Shown here in pieces: positions 7,821-16,259 of a stretch of 35,878 bases of DNA (the first letter of the stretch is position 1; the number at the start of each line of letters is the position of its first letter). Below the pieces are notes generated by a model. It did not search any database. It had not been told where the DNA came from and was given only the letters and a program-made list of their open reading frames with translations. Origin of the DNA: an uncultured Pelagibacteraceae bacterium (lineage in GTDB: Bacteria > Pseudomonadota > Alphaproteobacteria > Pelagibacterales > Pelagibacteraceae); contig CACLEJ010000009.1 of NCBI GenBank assembly GCA_902605865.1, positions 1 to 35,878 of the forward strand, in the 5' to 3' direction. Both the position numbers and the translations under genes were made by a program.

Positions 7821-7848
7821 ATATGGTGACTAATTATAAAATTTCAAT
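7821..7848 (-). promoter_or_regulatory. Candidate RpoH (sigma-32) promoter of ibpA
   Basis: The minus strand has ATTGAA (7848-7843), then 14 bases, then CACCATAT (7828-7821). This compares with CTTGAA-N14-CCCCATNT, the classical sigma-32 consensus: five of six bases in the -35 and six or seven of eight in the -10, at ideal spacing. Transcription would start near 7813-7815, giving a leader of about 55 bases. The right gene type downstream adds weight. Confidence 0.65.
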
Positions 7849-7858
7849 AGAAGATTAT

Positions 7859-9934
7859 TTAAATTTTTTCTGCAATTTTTAAAGCAAAAGCATAATCAAG
7901 AGCTATTTCTTCAATAGCACCATCTCTACCAGATTTCCCCCCATGACCCGCGTTCATTTCAGTTTTTAATAATAATAAATTATTATCTGTTTTATAGTCT
8001 CTTAGTTTTGCAGTGAATTTTGCAGGCTCATCAAAGAGAACTCTATTGTCACTAAGACTAGTAGTAATTAAAATATTTGGATAATCCATTTTTTTAATAT
8101 TATTGTAAGGAGCATATGAGTAAATATAGTCAAAATGATCTTTGTTATCTTTAGCATTTCCAAATTCATCAAATTCTCCAATTGTTAATGGTAGGGAATG
8201 GTCAAGGTTAGTAGTCAAAGAGTCAACAAAAGGAACAGCCATTATTAATCCTAAAAATAGCTCAGGTGCTGCATTTACAACTGCCCCCATTAACAACCCT
8301 CCTGCCGAACCACCCATTCCTATAATTTTTCCTTTAGTGGTATATTTTTTTTCAATCAAGAATTTTCCAACAGCAATATAATCTTCAAATGTATTTTTTT
8401 TGTTTAAAAGCTTTCCTTCCTTCCACCATTTCATTCCTCTTTCCATTCCCCCTCTTATATGTGCTGTAACCCAAATTATATTTCTATTAATTAAGCTTAA
8501 TCGTGTAGATGAAAACCCAGGTGACATTGAATTCCCATAAGAACCATAGCCATATAGTAGAAGGTTTGATGATCCATCCAGAATTGTGTCTTTATGTCTA
8601 GTTATAGTTATTGGTACCATTCGTCCATCATGAGACGGGCATTCAATTCGTTCAACAATATAATCATTGGGGTTATGTCCAGATGGAATTTCTTGTTCTT
8701 TAACAAGTTTTTTTTCTTTTGATTTTAAATTATATAAAAAAGTCCTTCCTGGAGTTTTAGGAGATGAATATGATAAATATACATTATCAGTATCTTTATC
8801 TTTTTGAATTAAAGATATGCTTGGAACTATTACTTTCTCGTCACTAAAAATTATCTCTTCTTCTTTATTTGTCTTCGGATCACGTAAAATTATTTTTCCT
8901 AACGCATTAGAGGTTTCAGATCTAATTATCCAATGATTTAAAAATACCAAACCTCCAATCAATACTTCATCTTTTGCATTAACGAATGGCTCCCAGTTTT
9001 GTTCAACTAAATCATTACACCTATCAATCTTAAAATCTTCAGCATTTTCATTGGTATGTTTATAAAAATATCCATCCCAGGAGTTTACTGAGTAAATTAT
9101 CCCTCTTTTTCTCTTTTGAATTAATTTAGGATTTGGATTATTTTCATCAACTCTAAAGTAATATTGTTCTGAAGTGTTATGATCAGAACTTGTAATCATA
9201 AAATATTTTTCATCTGAACTTAAGCCAATACCAACGGTAAATGCCTCACTTTTTTCTTCGAAGATCAATAAATCTTCTTTTGTTGATGTTCCAATTTTAT
9301 GTCTATAAATAGTTCTAGGCCTGTGGTGTTCGTCTAACTTAGAATAAAATATATATTTATCATCCAAACTAAATTCGATGCTACCACTTGTCTCTTCAAT
9401 TTTTTCAGTGACTAAATTTCCAGATTTTATGTTTCTTATATAAATTGTGTAATACTCAGATCCTTTCAAATCTAAAGAATATCCAAGAAACTCATCGTTA
9501 AAGCTTACCTCTAAGTCTCCTAAACCAAAATATTCTGTTTTAATTTTATCTTTCTCCTGATCGCCATTCCATATTTCCTCAACTTTTTCATCACCAATTT
9601 TTCTTCTTAATTTAATGGAATAATTTCCTTTTGCAGTAGTTTTAGTCCAATACTCATAATTTTTATCTTTGTAAGGAAGTGACTCATCATCCAGTTTGAT
9701 TCTTGCTTTAATTTCATCAAAAAGTTTTTTTTGAATATGTTTAGTATCTTTCATTTGATCAGAAAAAAACTCATTTTCATCTTCCAAATATTTCCTTACT
9801 TCAGGCAAAAGTTTAGAGCTATCCCTTAAAACCTCTAGAATATTCGGTTGATGGATCCAACTATAATCATCCGTCCACGTTTTGTTGTGACAAGATTTTA
9901 TTTCAGGTTTCTTTTCAAGCTGTGGTAATTTCAT
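7859..9934 (-). CDS. ptrB: Oligopeptidase B (S9A prolyl oligopeptidase family)
   Basis: This 691-residue serine peptidase is close to E. coli PtrB (686 aa). It should cleave short peptides after basic residues in the cytoplasm. An N-terminal beta-propeller (about residues 70-410) precedes the alpha/beta-hydrolase domain. The catalytic serine is in GMGGSAGG (Ser543). Asp629 lies in LSDNRVLFDEPAKF, where the family has D-S-Q-V-x-Y-x-E-P-A-K, and His664 is in NAGHGGKSGR. No signal peptide is seen. The start has no visible Shine-Dalgarno sequence and lies 18 bases from the divergent J-domain gene, so promoters must overlap or lie in coding DNA. Confidence 0.92.
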   Translation of the reverse strand: MKLPQLEKKPEIKSCHNKTWTDDYSWIHQPNILEVLRDSSKLLPEVRKYLEDENEFFSDQMKDTKHIQKKLFDEIKARIKLDDESLPYKDKNYEYWTKTTAKGNYSIKLRRKIGDEKVEEIWNGDQEKDKIKTEYFGLGDLEVSFNDEFLGYSLDLKGSEYYTIYIRNIKSGNLVTEKIEETSGSIEFSLDDKYIFYSKLDEHHRPRTIYRHKIGTSTKEDLLIFEEKSEAFTVGIGLSSDEKYFMITSSDHNTSEQYYFRVDENNPNPKLIQKRKRGIIYSVNSWDGYFYKHTNENAEDFKIDRCNDLVEQNWEPFVNAKDEVLIGGLVFLNHWIIRSETSNALGKIILRDPKTNKEEEIIFSDEKVIVPSISLIQKDKDTDNVYLSYSSPKTPGRTFLYNLKSKEKKLVKEQEIPSGHNPNDYIVERIECPSHDGRMVPITITRHKDTILDGSSNLLLYGYGSYGNSMSPGFSSTRLSLINRNIIWVTAHIRGGMERGMKWWKEGKLLNKKNTFEDYIAVGKFLIEKKYTTKGKIIGMGGSAGGLLMGAVVNAAPELFLGLIMAVPFVDSLTTNLDHSLPLTIGEFDEFGNAKDNKDHFDYIYSYAPYNNIKKMDYPNILITTSLSDNRVLFDEPAKFTAKLRDYKTDNNLLLLKTEMNAGHGGKSGRDGAIEEIALDYAFALKIAEKI

Positions 9935-9952
9935 TTTGAATTAAATTAATAT

Positions 9953-10462
9953 ATGAATATTTTTTTTATAACACTTATTATTTTTGTCATTGTATATGTT
10001 CTTCTGACTTGGTTTGCTAGAACCTCAGCTAAAAAAATTTCAAAATTTATAAGAATATTAATTATTTTTTCTGCAATAGTATTGGCCGTTATAATGGCCT
10101 ATGCTGGAAGATATATATTTTCATTACCTTTTGTACTCGCAATCTTACCATTGATAAAAACTAAAGCTGGAATATCATTATTTCAACTTCTCAGATTATG
10201 GGGTCTTTTTAGAGTGTTAAGAAATTCGGGAAGATTTAATTTTAATAATTTTAATCAATCAGTAAATAAACAAAGCTTATCCTTAGATGAGGCTTACAAG
10301 ATCCTAAATTTAAAATCTGATGTAAAATATACCAAAACCCAAGTAATGCAGTCATACAAATCTATTATGAAAAAAATTCATCCAGATGTAAGCCCAGAAC
10401 TAACTAGGCTAGCCTCAATAGTGAATGAAGCGAAAGAAATTGTGATAAAAAATATTAGCTAA
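9953..10462 (+). CDS. Membrane-anchored J-domain protein
   Basis: This 169-residue protein has two or three hydrophobic segments in its first 70 residues (FFITLIIFVIVYVLLTWF; ILIIFSAIVLAVIMAYAG; a third around residues 57-68). A linker follows, then a C-terminal J-like domain: SLDEAYKILNL, then QVMQSYKSIMKKIHPDV with the HPD motif at 143-145. The layout (membrane anchor first, J domain last) resembles TIM14-like DnaJ proteins common in alphaproteobacteria. It should stimulate DnaK at the inner membrane; the client is unknown. It overlaps the convergent glycosyltransferase by 8 bases. Confidence 0.83.
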   Translation: MNIFFITLIIFVIVYVLLTWFARTSAKKISKFIRILIIFSAIVLAVIMAYAGRYIFSLPFVLAILPLIKTKAGISLFQLLRLWGLFRVLRNSGRFNFNNFNQSVNKQSLSLDEAYKILNLKSDVKYTKTQVMQSYKSIMKKIHPDVSPELTRLASIVNEAKEIVIKNIS

Positions 10463-11408
10463 TAATTGATTTAAATTTTTTAAAAATTTTCTCTGGATTA
10501 ATTTTCTCTTTACCCTTAGAATTATGGGAAACATTCTCCATTCCATCAGGAATTATTGGATACATATTCGGACTGTAACTACCATACAGTAACGGTGTGT
10601 CAGACATCAAAACTATTGTTGGAACATTCAAAGCAGCGGAAAGGTGACTAAAACTTGAATCGTTACAAATTGATATTTTACAATTTTTAATAATTGGTAA
10701 TATTTCTGAAATTGAATTATTATCTAAAGAAATACAGATCTCTTTATATGATGACAATATACTTTTAAGTATTAGCTGTTCTTCTTCATTTTTACCTGTT
10801 GCTAAATAAAAAATACAGTCATAATCTTTAAGAGTTAATTCTATAAATTTTTTAAATTTATTGGCTGGTATCCTTTTCGAAGAACCAGAGCCACCAATTC
10901 CTAACAAAATATTAATTTTATTTTTTGAAATAGAGAGATTTCGCTCAGCTAGTTTAATTAAATTTTCATTAACTTTAATTTGAGGATTGCCTTCTACTTT
11001 TAAATCAATCTTTTCTAACAATTTTTGAGCAGCTTCAATTACATGTTGTTCTTTTTTTTCAAATAGGGGATATTGAAATATACTTTTAATACCTGCGATT
11101 TTACAAATAAGTCTGTATCTCATGGATGAATTAAAAATAAAAACTTTATCAAATGAATTATTTTTAATCTCATTTTTTAAATTAAAAAAACCTGATAAAC
11201 CACTGTGAAAATCATTTTTTTTATCTCTTTTTAAATAAATTATTTTTTTAATAAAATTTAAATTATTTGTATATTCCCTAGCTTTAGTACTTTCTTTTAT
11301 TAAAAGCGTTACAGATGTATTATATTTTTTTGAGATTGCTTCAATGAAAGGTAAGAAAATTACCATGTCTCCAATACCCATACGGTTTTGTATAACAAGT
11401 ATATTCAT
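10455..11408 (-). CDS. Glycosyltransferase family 9 (heptosyltransferase-like)
   Basis: This 317-residue GT-B enzyme of the ADP-heptose:LPS heptosyltransferase family is likely involved in building the lipopolysaccharide core or another surface glycan at the inner membrane. Evidence: N-terminal ILVIQNRMGIGDMVIFLP with the family G-D-x-x-x-x-x-P pattern and Asp14 as the likely catalytic base. The C-terminal half has GIGGSGSSKRIPANKF, the usual nucleotide-sugar loop, and CNDSSFSHLSAALNVPTIVLM, which matches the D-[ST]-x-x-x-H-x-A-A-x-x-x-P-x-[IV]-x-[LM] signature. Donor and acceptor are not readable. No LPS gene cluster surrounds it, although a lipid A acyltransferase lies at the far end of the window. 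Confidence 0.85.
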   Translation of the reverse strand: MNILVIQNRMGIGDMVIFLPFIEAISKKYNTSVTLLIKESTKAREYTNNLNFIKKIIYLKRDKKNDFHSGLSGFFNLKNEIKNNSFDKVFIFNSSMRYRLICKIAGIKSIFQYPLFEKKEQHVIEAAQKLLEKIDLKVEGNPQIKVNENLIKLAERNLSISKNKINILLGIGGSGSSKRIPANKFKKFIELTLKDYDCIFYLATGKNEEEQLILKSILSSYKEICISLDNNSISEILPIIKNCKISICNDSSFSHLSAALNVPTIVLMSDTPLLYGSYSPNMYPIIPDGMENVSHNSKGKEKINPEKIFKKFKSIIS

Positions 11409-11456
11409 ATGTTTTTATAACCTTTACTAATTTGAATTTTTATATAAATTTTAGCT

Positions 11457-12341
11457 ATGGAACAAATTAAAGGTGTATATGCTGCAGGATTATCAGTGTT
11501 GGATGAAAATCTTGCATTAGACGTTAAAAATACCATTAAACATGCTGAAAATGTTATTGATCTAGGTTGCCATGGAGTAGTTTTCTTTGGCAGCACTGGT
11601 CAGTCTCAACTGATATCATTAAGTGAAAAAATTCAATTAATAAATGAGCTACCTAAAAGCAAATACAAAGATAAATTTATAATTGGAACTGGCCTAAATT
11701 CTTTAATTGATACGATCAATTTAATGAAAATTTCAAAATCAATGGGTTTTAGTAATTTTTTAATTATGCCTCCTGCTTATTATAAATATGGTGATGAAGA
11801 GGTAATTAATTTTTATTCTAAAATAATAAAAGAAATCAATGATTGTAAGATTATTTTATATAATTTTGAAAAGCTTTGTGGATATAAATTTAGTATTAAA
11901 TGTGTTGAAAATTTAGTTAAAAAATTTCCAAACCAAATCGTTGGTGTGAAAGATAGTAGCTATAATTTATTTGATACTTTAAAAATAAAAAATTTTTCAA
12001 TCTTTCCGGGATCTGAGGCAAAATTATTGAAAGGATTAGAGCTTGGATGTGATGGGATAATTACAGCAACTACAAACATTACGGGTCACCTAGCTAGAGA
12101 AATTTACGATAATTTTTATAATAACTTATCACTGGAAGCTAATCAAAATTTGTGTGATTTAAGAATGTCATTTGATAAATATAACTTAATTTCAGGACTA
12201 CATACTCTAATGGCACAAAAAAATTCAGTTTATAAAAACCTTTTGCCCCCATTAAAATTATTAAATGAAGTAGAGAAAAATAACCTTCTAGCAAATTTAA
12301 AGAAACTTAATTTTAATATGGAGATATTAAAAGCAGCATAA
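11457..12341 (+). CDS. DapA-superfamily (class I pyruvate-dependent) aldolase, atypical
   Basis: This 294-residue TIM-barrel protein of the dihydrodipicolinate synthase/N-acetylneuraminate lyase superfamily has the Schiff-base lysine in VGVKDSS (Lys165) and the phenolic partner Tyr135 in LYNF. It departs from true DapA in two places. GSTGQ (45-49) replaces GTTGE. The YNVPxRTG motif reads YNFEKLCG, so the arginine that binds the substrate carboxylate in DapA is missing. It is therefore probably not lysine biosynthesis but a keto-acid lyase or dehydratase-type member of unknown substrate. The next gene (cfa-like) starts one base after its stop, so they are co-transcribed. Confidence 0.8.
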   Translation: MEQIKGVYAAGLSVLDENLALDVKNTIKHAENVIDLGCHGVVFFGSTGQSQLISLSEKIQLINELPKSKYKDKFIIGTGLNSLIDTINLMKISKSMGFSNFLIMPPAYYKYGDEEVINFYSKIIKEINDCKIILYNFEKLCGYKFSIKCVENLVKKFPNQIVGVKDSSYNLFDTLKIKNFSIFPGSEAKLLKGLELGCDGIITATTNITGHLAREIYDNFYNNLSLEANQNLCDLRMSFDKYNLISGLHTLMAQKNSVYKNLLPPLKLLNEVEKNNLLANLKKLNFNMEILKAA

Positions 12342-12342
12342 A

Positions 12343-13530
12343 ATGAAGTTAGTAAGTTTTTTAAATAATTTATTTAAATACGATGGTTTTGAACTTATTG
12401 ATTCAAATTCAAAAAAATATGTAATTGGAAAACCTATAAAAGAAAAACCAATAGTACTTAAATTACTAGATCAAAAATTAATGCAAAAATTACTTTTATA
12501 TCCTGACTTATATTTTGGTGAAGCTTATATGAATGGATCTCTAGTTATTCAGAATGGAACGATTACAGAATTTTTAGATCTAGCGTTTAAAAATATTGGT
12601 AGAGGAGATATAAATTCTTATGGAGCTGTAATAAAAAAATTGAGAGGTACTTATAGATATCTTACAAGCTTTAACAAAATAGCAAAATCTAAAGAAAACG
12701 TAGCTCATCATTATGATATATCTGAAAAACTTTATGATTTATTTTTAGATGAGAATAGACAATATTCGTGCGCGTATTTTAAAAATGATAATGATACTTT
12801 AGAGCAAGCTCAAAATAATAAAATTCATCACATAATCAAAAAATTAAATATTCAGCCAGATCAGAAGATTTTAGATATTGGTTCAGGATGGGGAACTTTA
12901 GCTTTAACAATAGCAAAGGAAACGAAAGCTAGCGTTACAGGCATAACATTGTCAGAAAATCAATTTGAATATAGTAAGAATAAAGCAAAAGAAATGAACC
13001 TATCTAACCAGGTTGAGTTCAAACTTATTGATTATCGACAACTAAACGAAAAATTTGACAGAGTGGTAAGTGTTGGCATGTTCGAGCATGTAGGAAGAAA
13101 ATTTTATAAAACATATTTCAATAAAGTATTTAAACTCTTGAATGATAAAGGAATAGCATTGATTCACACCATTGGTTCATCTATGCCGCCACGAGATCCA
13201 CAACCATGGATACAAAAGTACATTTTCCCAGGAGGTTATACTCCTAGTTTAAGTGAAGTTGCAAATCCTATTGAAAACTCAGGTTTAATTGTGTCTGATA
13301 TAGAAGTTCTCAGAATGCACTATGCTCATACCCTTAGGAATTGGAAAGAGAGATTTTTATCAAAAAAAGACACAGTTTTAAACATGTTTGACGAAAAATT
13401 TTTTAGAATGTGGGAATTTTACCTAGCTAGCTGTGAAATGGCATTCAAATGGGGGGACCAGGTTGTATTTCAGTTTCAGTTATCAAAAGATAACACTTCA
13501 GTTCCTAATACTCGGGACTATATTTATTAA
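12343..13530 (+). CDS. cfa: Cyclopropane-fatty-acyl-phospholipid synthase family methyltransferase
   Basis: This 395-residue SAM-dependent enzyme is predicted to add a methylene group to unsaturated acyl chains of membrane lipids, or to carry out a related lipid methylation. An N-terminal lipid-binding domain (about 1-100) includes LYPDLYFGEAYMNGSLVI. Next come HHYDISEKLYDLFLDENRQYSCAYF with the conserved Cys143, then SAM motif I ILDIGSGWG (176-184). SVGMFEHVG and the late aromatic block HYAHTLRNWKERF are also hallmarks. Length agrees with E. coli Cfa (382 aa). Some homologues use other one-carbon chemistry on lipids, so exact product is not certain. It follows the aldolase by one base. Confidence 0.88.
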   Translation: MKLVSFLNNLFKYDGFELIDSNSKKYVIGKPIKEKPIVLKLLDQKLMQKLLLYPDLYFGEAYMNGSLVIQNGTITEFLDLAFKNIGRGDINSYGAVIKKLRGTYRYLTSFNKIAKSKENVAHHYDISEKLYDLFLDENRQYSCAYFKNDNDTLEQAQNNKIHHIIKKLNIQPDQKILDIGSGWGTLALTIAKETKASVTGITLSENQFEYSKNKAKEMNLSNQVEFKLIDYRQLNEKFDRVVSVGMFEHVGRKFYKTYFNKVFKLLNDKGIALIHTIGSSMPPRDPQPWIQKYIFPGGYTPSLSEVANPIENSGLIVSDIEVLRMHYAHTLRNWKERFLSKKDTVLNMFDEKFFRMWEFYLASCEMAFKWGDQVVFQFQLSKDNTSVPNTRDYIY

Positions 13531-13560
13531 AATATTACTGATAAATAATTAACAGTAATA

Positions 13561-14715
13561 ATGAAAAAAAATAAAAAAAAAAAAGTTAAGAAGAAAAAAA
13601 AAGTTACAAAAGTTCTATCAAAAATTAAAAAAAAAGTAAAAAAGAATAAAATCCTCAAGGCTAAAAGAAAAAAAAATATTCAGAAAAAATCAATCCTAAA
13701 AAAAAAAATAAAAAATAATTTAATTACAAAATCAGTAAGAGTAGAAGAAAATTTAAAATCAAAATTAAACGTCAAAGTCAAATTTGATATTTTTGCAATT
13801 GATAGACGTCTATCTAAATTTTTTAATTCAATTGACGAAAAAATCAATGAATTTAAATCTCAAAGAAAAGATGAAAAAAGGAGATTAAAATTAATAGAAA
13901 TTGAAAAAAAACATAAAGAAAAAGAGAAAATTAAGAAACAAAAAATCCTACATGAAGAAAAACAATTAAAACTAAAGGAGCAACAACTAAAGGATGAAGA
14001 AAGAATAGAAAAATTAAGAGCAAAAGACTTAAAATTATTTTTGAGAAAAGAACAAGCTCTCCTAAGAAAAGAACAATCTGAGAGACAAAAGAAATTTTTA
14101 CAAGAATTAAGGATACAAAAACAGATTGAAAGATTTAGAATTAGAGAAGTAAAAGAATTAGAAAAACTTGAGAAAATTTCCTTAAAAGAAAAAAGGGAAG
14201 ACTATGGGGAATTGCAGCAAAGAATAGAGAATTTAAAAAATAAGTATAGACTTATAAGAGACCAAAAAATTAGAGAGAGAGTTGAGGCTCTTGGTGTAAA
14301 GACAGATGAGGCTGATGATAGATCATCTCTCCTTCAAAAAGAGAAGGAATATAATTTAGCAAGACAGAAAATTGAGTTTGCTTTAGAAAGTTTTTATAGA
14401 AGTGCCAACAGTTTAGTTTTTCAATTAAATAAAAGATATATCACGAGACACATGTCAATTTTTAGATGTATAGACAAAAGGTTTGAGACAGGAGAAATAT
14501 TTATTAAATGGGACGAGTCTTCAGATGATGAGTGGTTAATTTTAATATATATAAAGGATAATTCACCTGATAAAGGAATAATAATAGAAGATAAGACAAA
14601 TGAGGAAAAAAATATGTCTCATGAATTTAAAGTCAATGAAATATTTAAAGCTTCAGACTTGATGGTAGACTCTCTTACTCAGCTTATTTCAAAGAAAAGG
14701 CAAAAACAGCAGTAA
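13561..14715 (+). CDS. Uncharacterized lysine-rich coiled-coil protein
   Basis: This 384-residue protein of unknown function has three parts. Residues 1-57 hold 30 lysines and one arginine, like a histone-type basic tail. Residues about 90-275 are a long heptad-like charged helix rich in K, E, R, Q and L, predicted coiled coil. Residues about 280-384 look globular (SFYRSANSLVFQLNKRYITRHMSIFRCIDKRFETGEIFIKWDES...DDEWLILIYIKD). The ATG at 13561 is the only ATG in the first 297 codons, which supports this start. The coding DNA begins with very long A-runs, including 12 A at 13573-13584. A basic tail could bind nucleic acid or anionic lipid, but that is inference. It is 30 bases after cfa. Confidence 0.65.
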   Translation: MKKNKKKKVKKKKKVTKVLSKIKKKVKKNKILKAKRKKNIQKKSILKKKIKNNLITKSVRVEENLKSKLNVKVKFDIFAIDRRLSKFFNSIDEKINEFKSQRKDEKRRLKLIEIEKKHKEKEKIKKQKILHEEKQLKLKEQQLKDEERIEKLRAKDLKLFLRKEQALLRKEQSERQKKFLQELRIQKQIERFRIREVKELEKLEKISLKEKREDYGELQQRIENLKNKYRLIRDQKIRERVEALGVKTDEADDRSSLLQKEKEYNLARQKIEFALESFYRSANSLVFQLNKRYITRHMSIFRCIDKRFETGEIFIKWDESSDDEWLILIYIKDNSPDKGIIIEDKTNEEKNMSHEFKVNEIFKASDLMVDSLTQLISKKRQKQQ

Positions 14716-14723
14716 GCTATTTT

Positions 14724-16148
14724 TTAATCATTTACGTAAACTGAAACTCCTCTAGAATTAATGTCTACATCAAATTTTTTATGAAGAGGGGGAAAAGCTC
14801 TTTGCGAACAATCGAGTCTATCACATGTTCTGCATGATACTCCAATAGGTAATTCTGACTTTTTGTCACTAAGATCTAAATTTTCAGTGTATACAAATTC
14901 TTTTGCATATTTTGCTTCGCAACCAAGACCTATAGATAACATACTTTTTTTTTGTCCATATCTTCCAACACCCTTTTCTACTGTTTTAGCTATGCAAACA
15001 TATTTCTCTCCATTAGTCATTTTGCTAACTGCTGCTTGAATAACACCTGGTCTTGAAAAAGCTGAGTAGACATTCCATCTTGGACAAGCTCCCCCATATC
15101 TTGGTATCTCTATACCTGATAATGAGAACCTTTTTGAAATATTTCCAGCAACATCTACTCTTAAAAAATGAAAAGGTATTCCAGGAAGTTTTGGATCTTG
15201 TAAACATGTTACTCTATGAGCTACTTGTTCGAAAGATGTGGCAAATGTATTTTGTAAAAGTTCCAAATCATATTTTAATTCTTTGCATTCTTTATGAAAA
15301 AGAGAGTAAGGCATTAATATTGCAGCACCACAATAATTCAAAAGCGCAACCCTCGTTAATTTTTTAGATTCTTCAGTTGGAAAATTAAATGTAGCAAGGT
15401 ATTCATCAATTTCTTTTGAGGCACCTTCTTGTGAAATTTGTGCTGCCGCAAAAAGTTTTTTAGTTTCAAGTGAAAGATAATCAGATAATAATAATTCTTT
15501 GTCTTTTACTTTATATATTTTTGAAAATGGTTTTCCTTCTTTAGGTATTACATCTTTTACTGTTATACTATATTCATCTTTTAAAAACTGACATAAGGCA
15601 ATATACCTTGTTCTACTATTTTGTTTTACTTTATCAAATATCTGATTTGCAAATTCTTCTAATTTTGGAAAAAAATTTTTATTTTCTTGTAAAAAATCTG
15701 AAATTACTTCTCCAGGAAATGCGTTTTTTCTCCCATCAATGATTTTTCCTGAAATATTTTCTAATTTATTAAAAATTTCATGATCTTTTTGTTTAAAGTT
15801 GTCACCTAGTTTGATTAAAGCTTTAGCAATCTTGGGATTTGTATTAACTAAATCTTTTACTTCTGGTCCAAGAATATCAAGATCCTCAAAAAGTTCATCA
15901 CCCAATAATTCGGAAATATTATTCTCAAGATTTATGTCAGTTTTACTTGTAAGGTCTGAAAGCTCTATTTTTAGTTTATCACAAACCCTTAAAAGTAAGT
16001 CTCCATCAATTTTTCTTTTTCCACTCTCTATTAGATTTAAATAGCTTGGTGAAATAGACATTTCTTCTGCTAGTTTGTTAGCTTGAATTCCTAGTTGCCT
16101 TCTAAATGCTTTGATTTTTGGACCAATTTTTGTATCAATTTGACTCAT
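14724..16148 (-). CDS. XRE-family regulator, ScfR/RamB type (short-chain acyl-CoA regulator family)
   Basis: This 474-residue transcription factor has an N-terminal Cro/C1-type HTH (KIGPKIKAFRRQLGIQANKLAEEMSISPSYLNLIESGKRKI), a central IrrE/ImmA-like region without a clear zinc HExxH site, and a C-terminal domain (DUF2083-like) ending in CRTCDRLDCSQRAFPPL. That Cys-rich tail is typical of the ScfR family, which includes RamB of corynebacteria and PccR and related acyl-CoA-sensing regulators of alphaproteobacteria. The start is set at the ATG at 16148. An in-frame TTG at 16187 would add 13 residues but lies inside a palindrome and reads like noncoding repeat. It is divergent from isocitrate lyase, a known RamB target elsewhere. 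Confidence 0.88.
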   Translation of the reverse strand: MSQIDTKIGPKIKAFRRQLGIQANKLAEEMSISPSYLNLIESGKRKIDGDLLLRVCDKLKIELSDLTSKTDINLENNISELLGDELFEDLDILGPEVKDLVNTNPKIAKALIKLGDNFKQKDHEIFNKLENISGKIIDGRKNAFPGEVISDFLQENKNFFPKLEEFANQIFDKVKQNSRTRYIALCQFLKDEYSITVKDVIPKEGKPFSKIYKVKDKELLLSDYLSLETKKLFAAAQISQEGASKEIDEYLATFNFPTEESKKLTRVALLNYCGAAILMPYSLFHKECKELKYDLELLQNTFATSFEQVAHRVTCLQDPKLPGIPFHFLRVDVAGNISKRFSLSGIEIPRYGGACPRWNVYSAFSRPGVIQAAVSKMTNGEKYVCIAKTVEKGVGRYGQKKSMLSIGLGCEAKYAKEFVYTENLDLSDKKSELPIGVSCRTCDRLDCSQRAFPPLHKKFDVDINSRGVSVYVND

Positions 16149-16155
16149 TTTACTA

Positions 16156-16184
16156 TTTGTAAATTTTGTAAATTTAAATTTACA
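16156..16184. promoter_or_regulatory. Operator-like repeats next to the regulator start (site 1)
   Basis: TTTGTAAA occurs twice as direct repeats 9 bases apart (16156-16163 and 16165-16172). The second runs into a perfect 18-bp palindrome, TGTAAATTTAAATTTACA (16167-16184). The first repeat starts 8 bases upstream of the regulator ATG, so binding here would block its own expression. ScfR-type proteins are reported to bind TTTGCAAA-like repeats, which this resembles. Confidence 0.6.
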
Positions 16185-16228
16185 CAAAATTATTCTATTT
16201 TACAAGCAAAATCAATTTAATTGTAGAT

Positions 16229-16259
16229 TTTGTAAATATTGTAAATTATAAAGTTTACA
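16229..16259. promoter_or_regulatory. Operator-like repeats next to the small ORF/aceA (site 2)
   Basis: TTTGTAAAT followed by ATTGTAAAT (16229-16246) repeats the same 9-base spaced pair found at site 1, exactly 73 bases away, about seven helical turns. An inverted half (TTTACA) follows at 16254-16259. The site ends just before the small ORF start at 16259 and lies upstream of isocitrate lyase. Confidence 0.55.

Noticed and set aside
16149..16187. A TTG start at 16187 adding 13 residues to the ScfR/RamB-like regulator
   Set aside because: The extra residues (CKFKFTKFTNSK) are translations of the TTTGTAAA operator repeats, and an ATG at 16148 gives the normal family N terminus.
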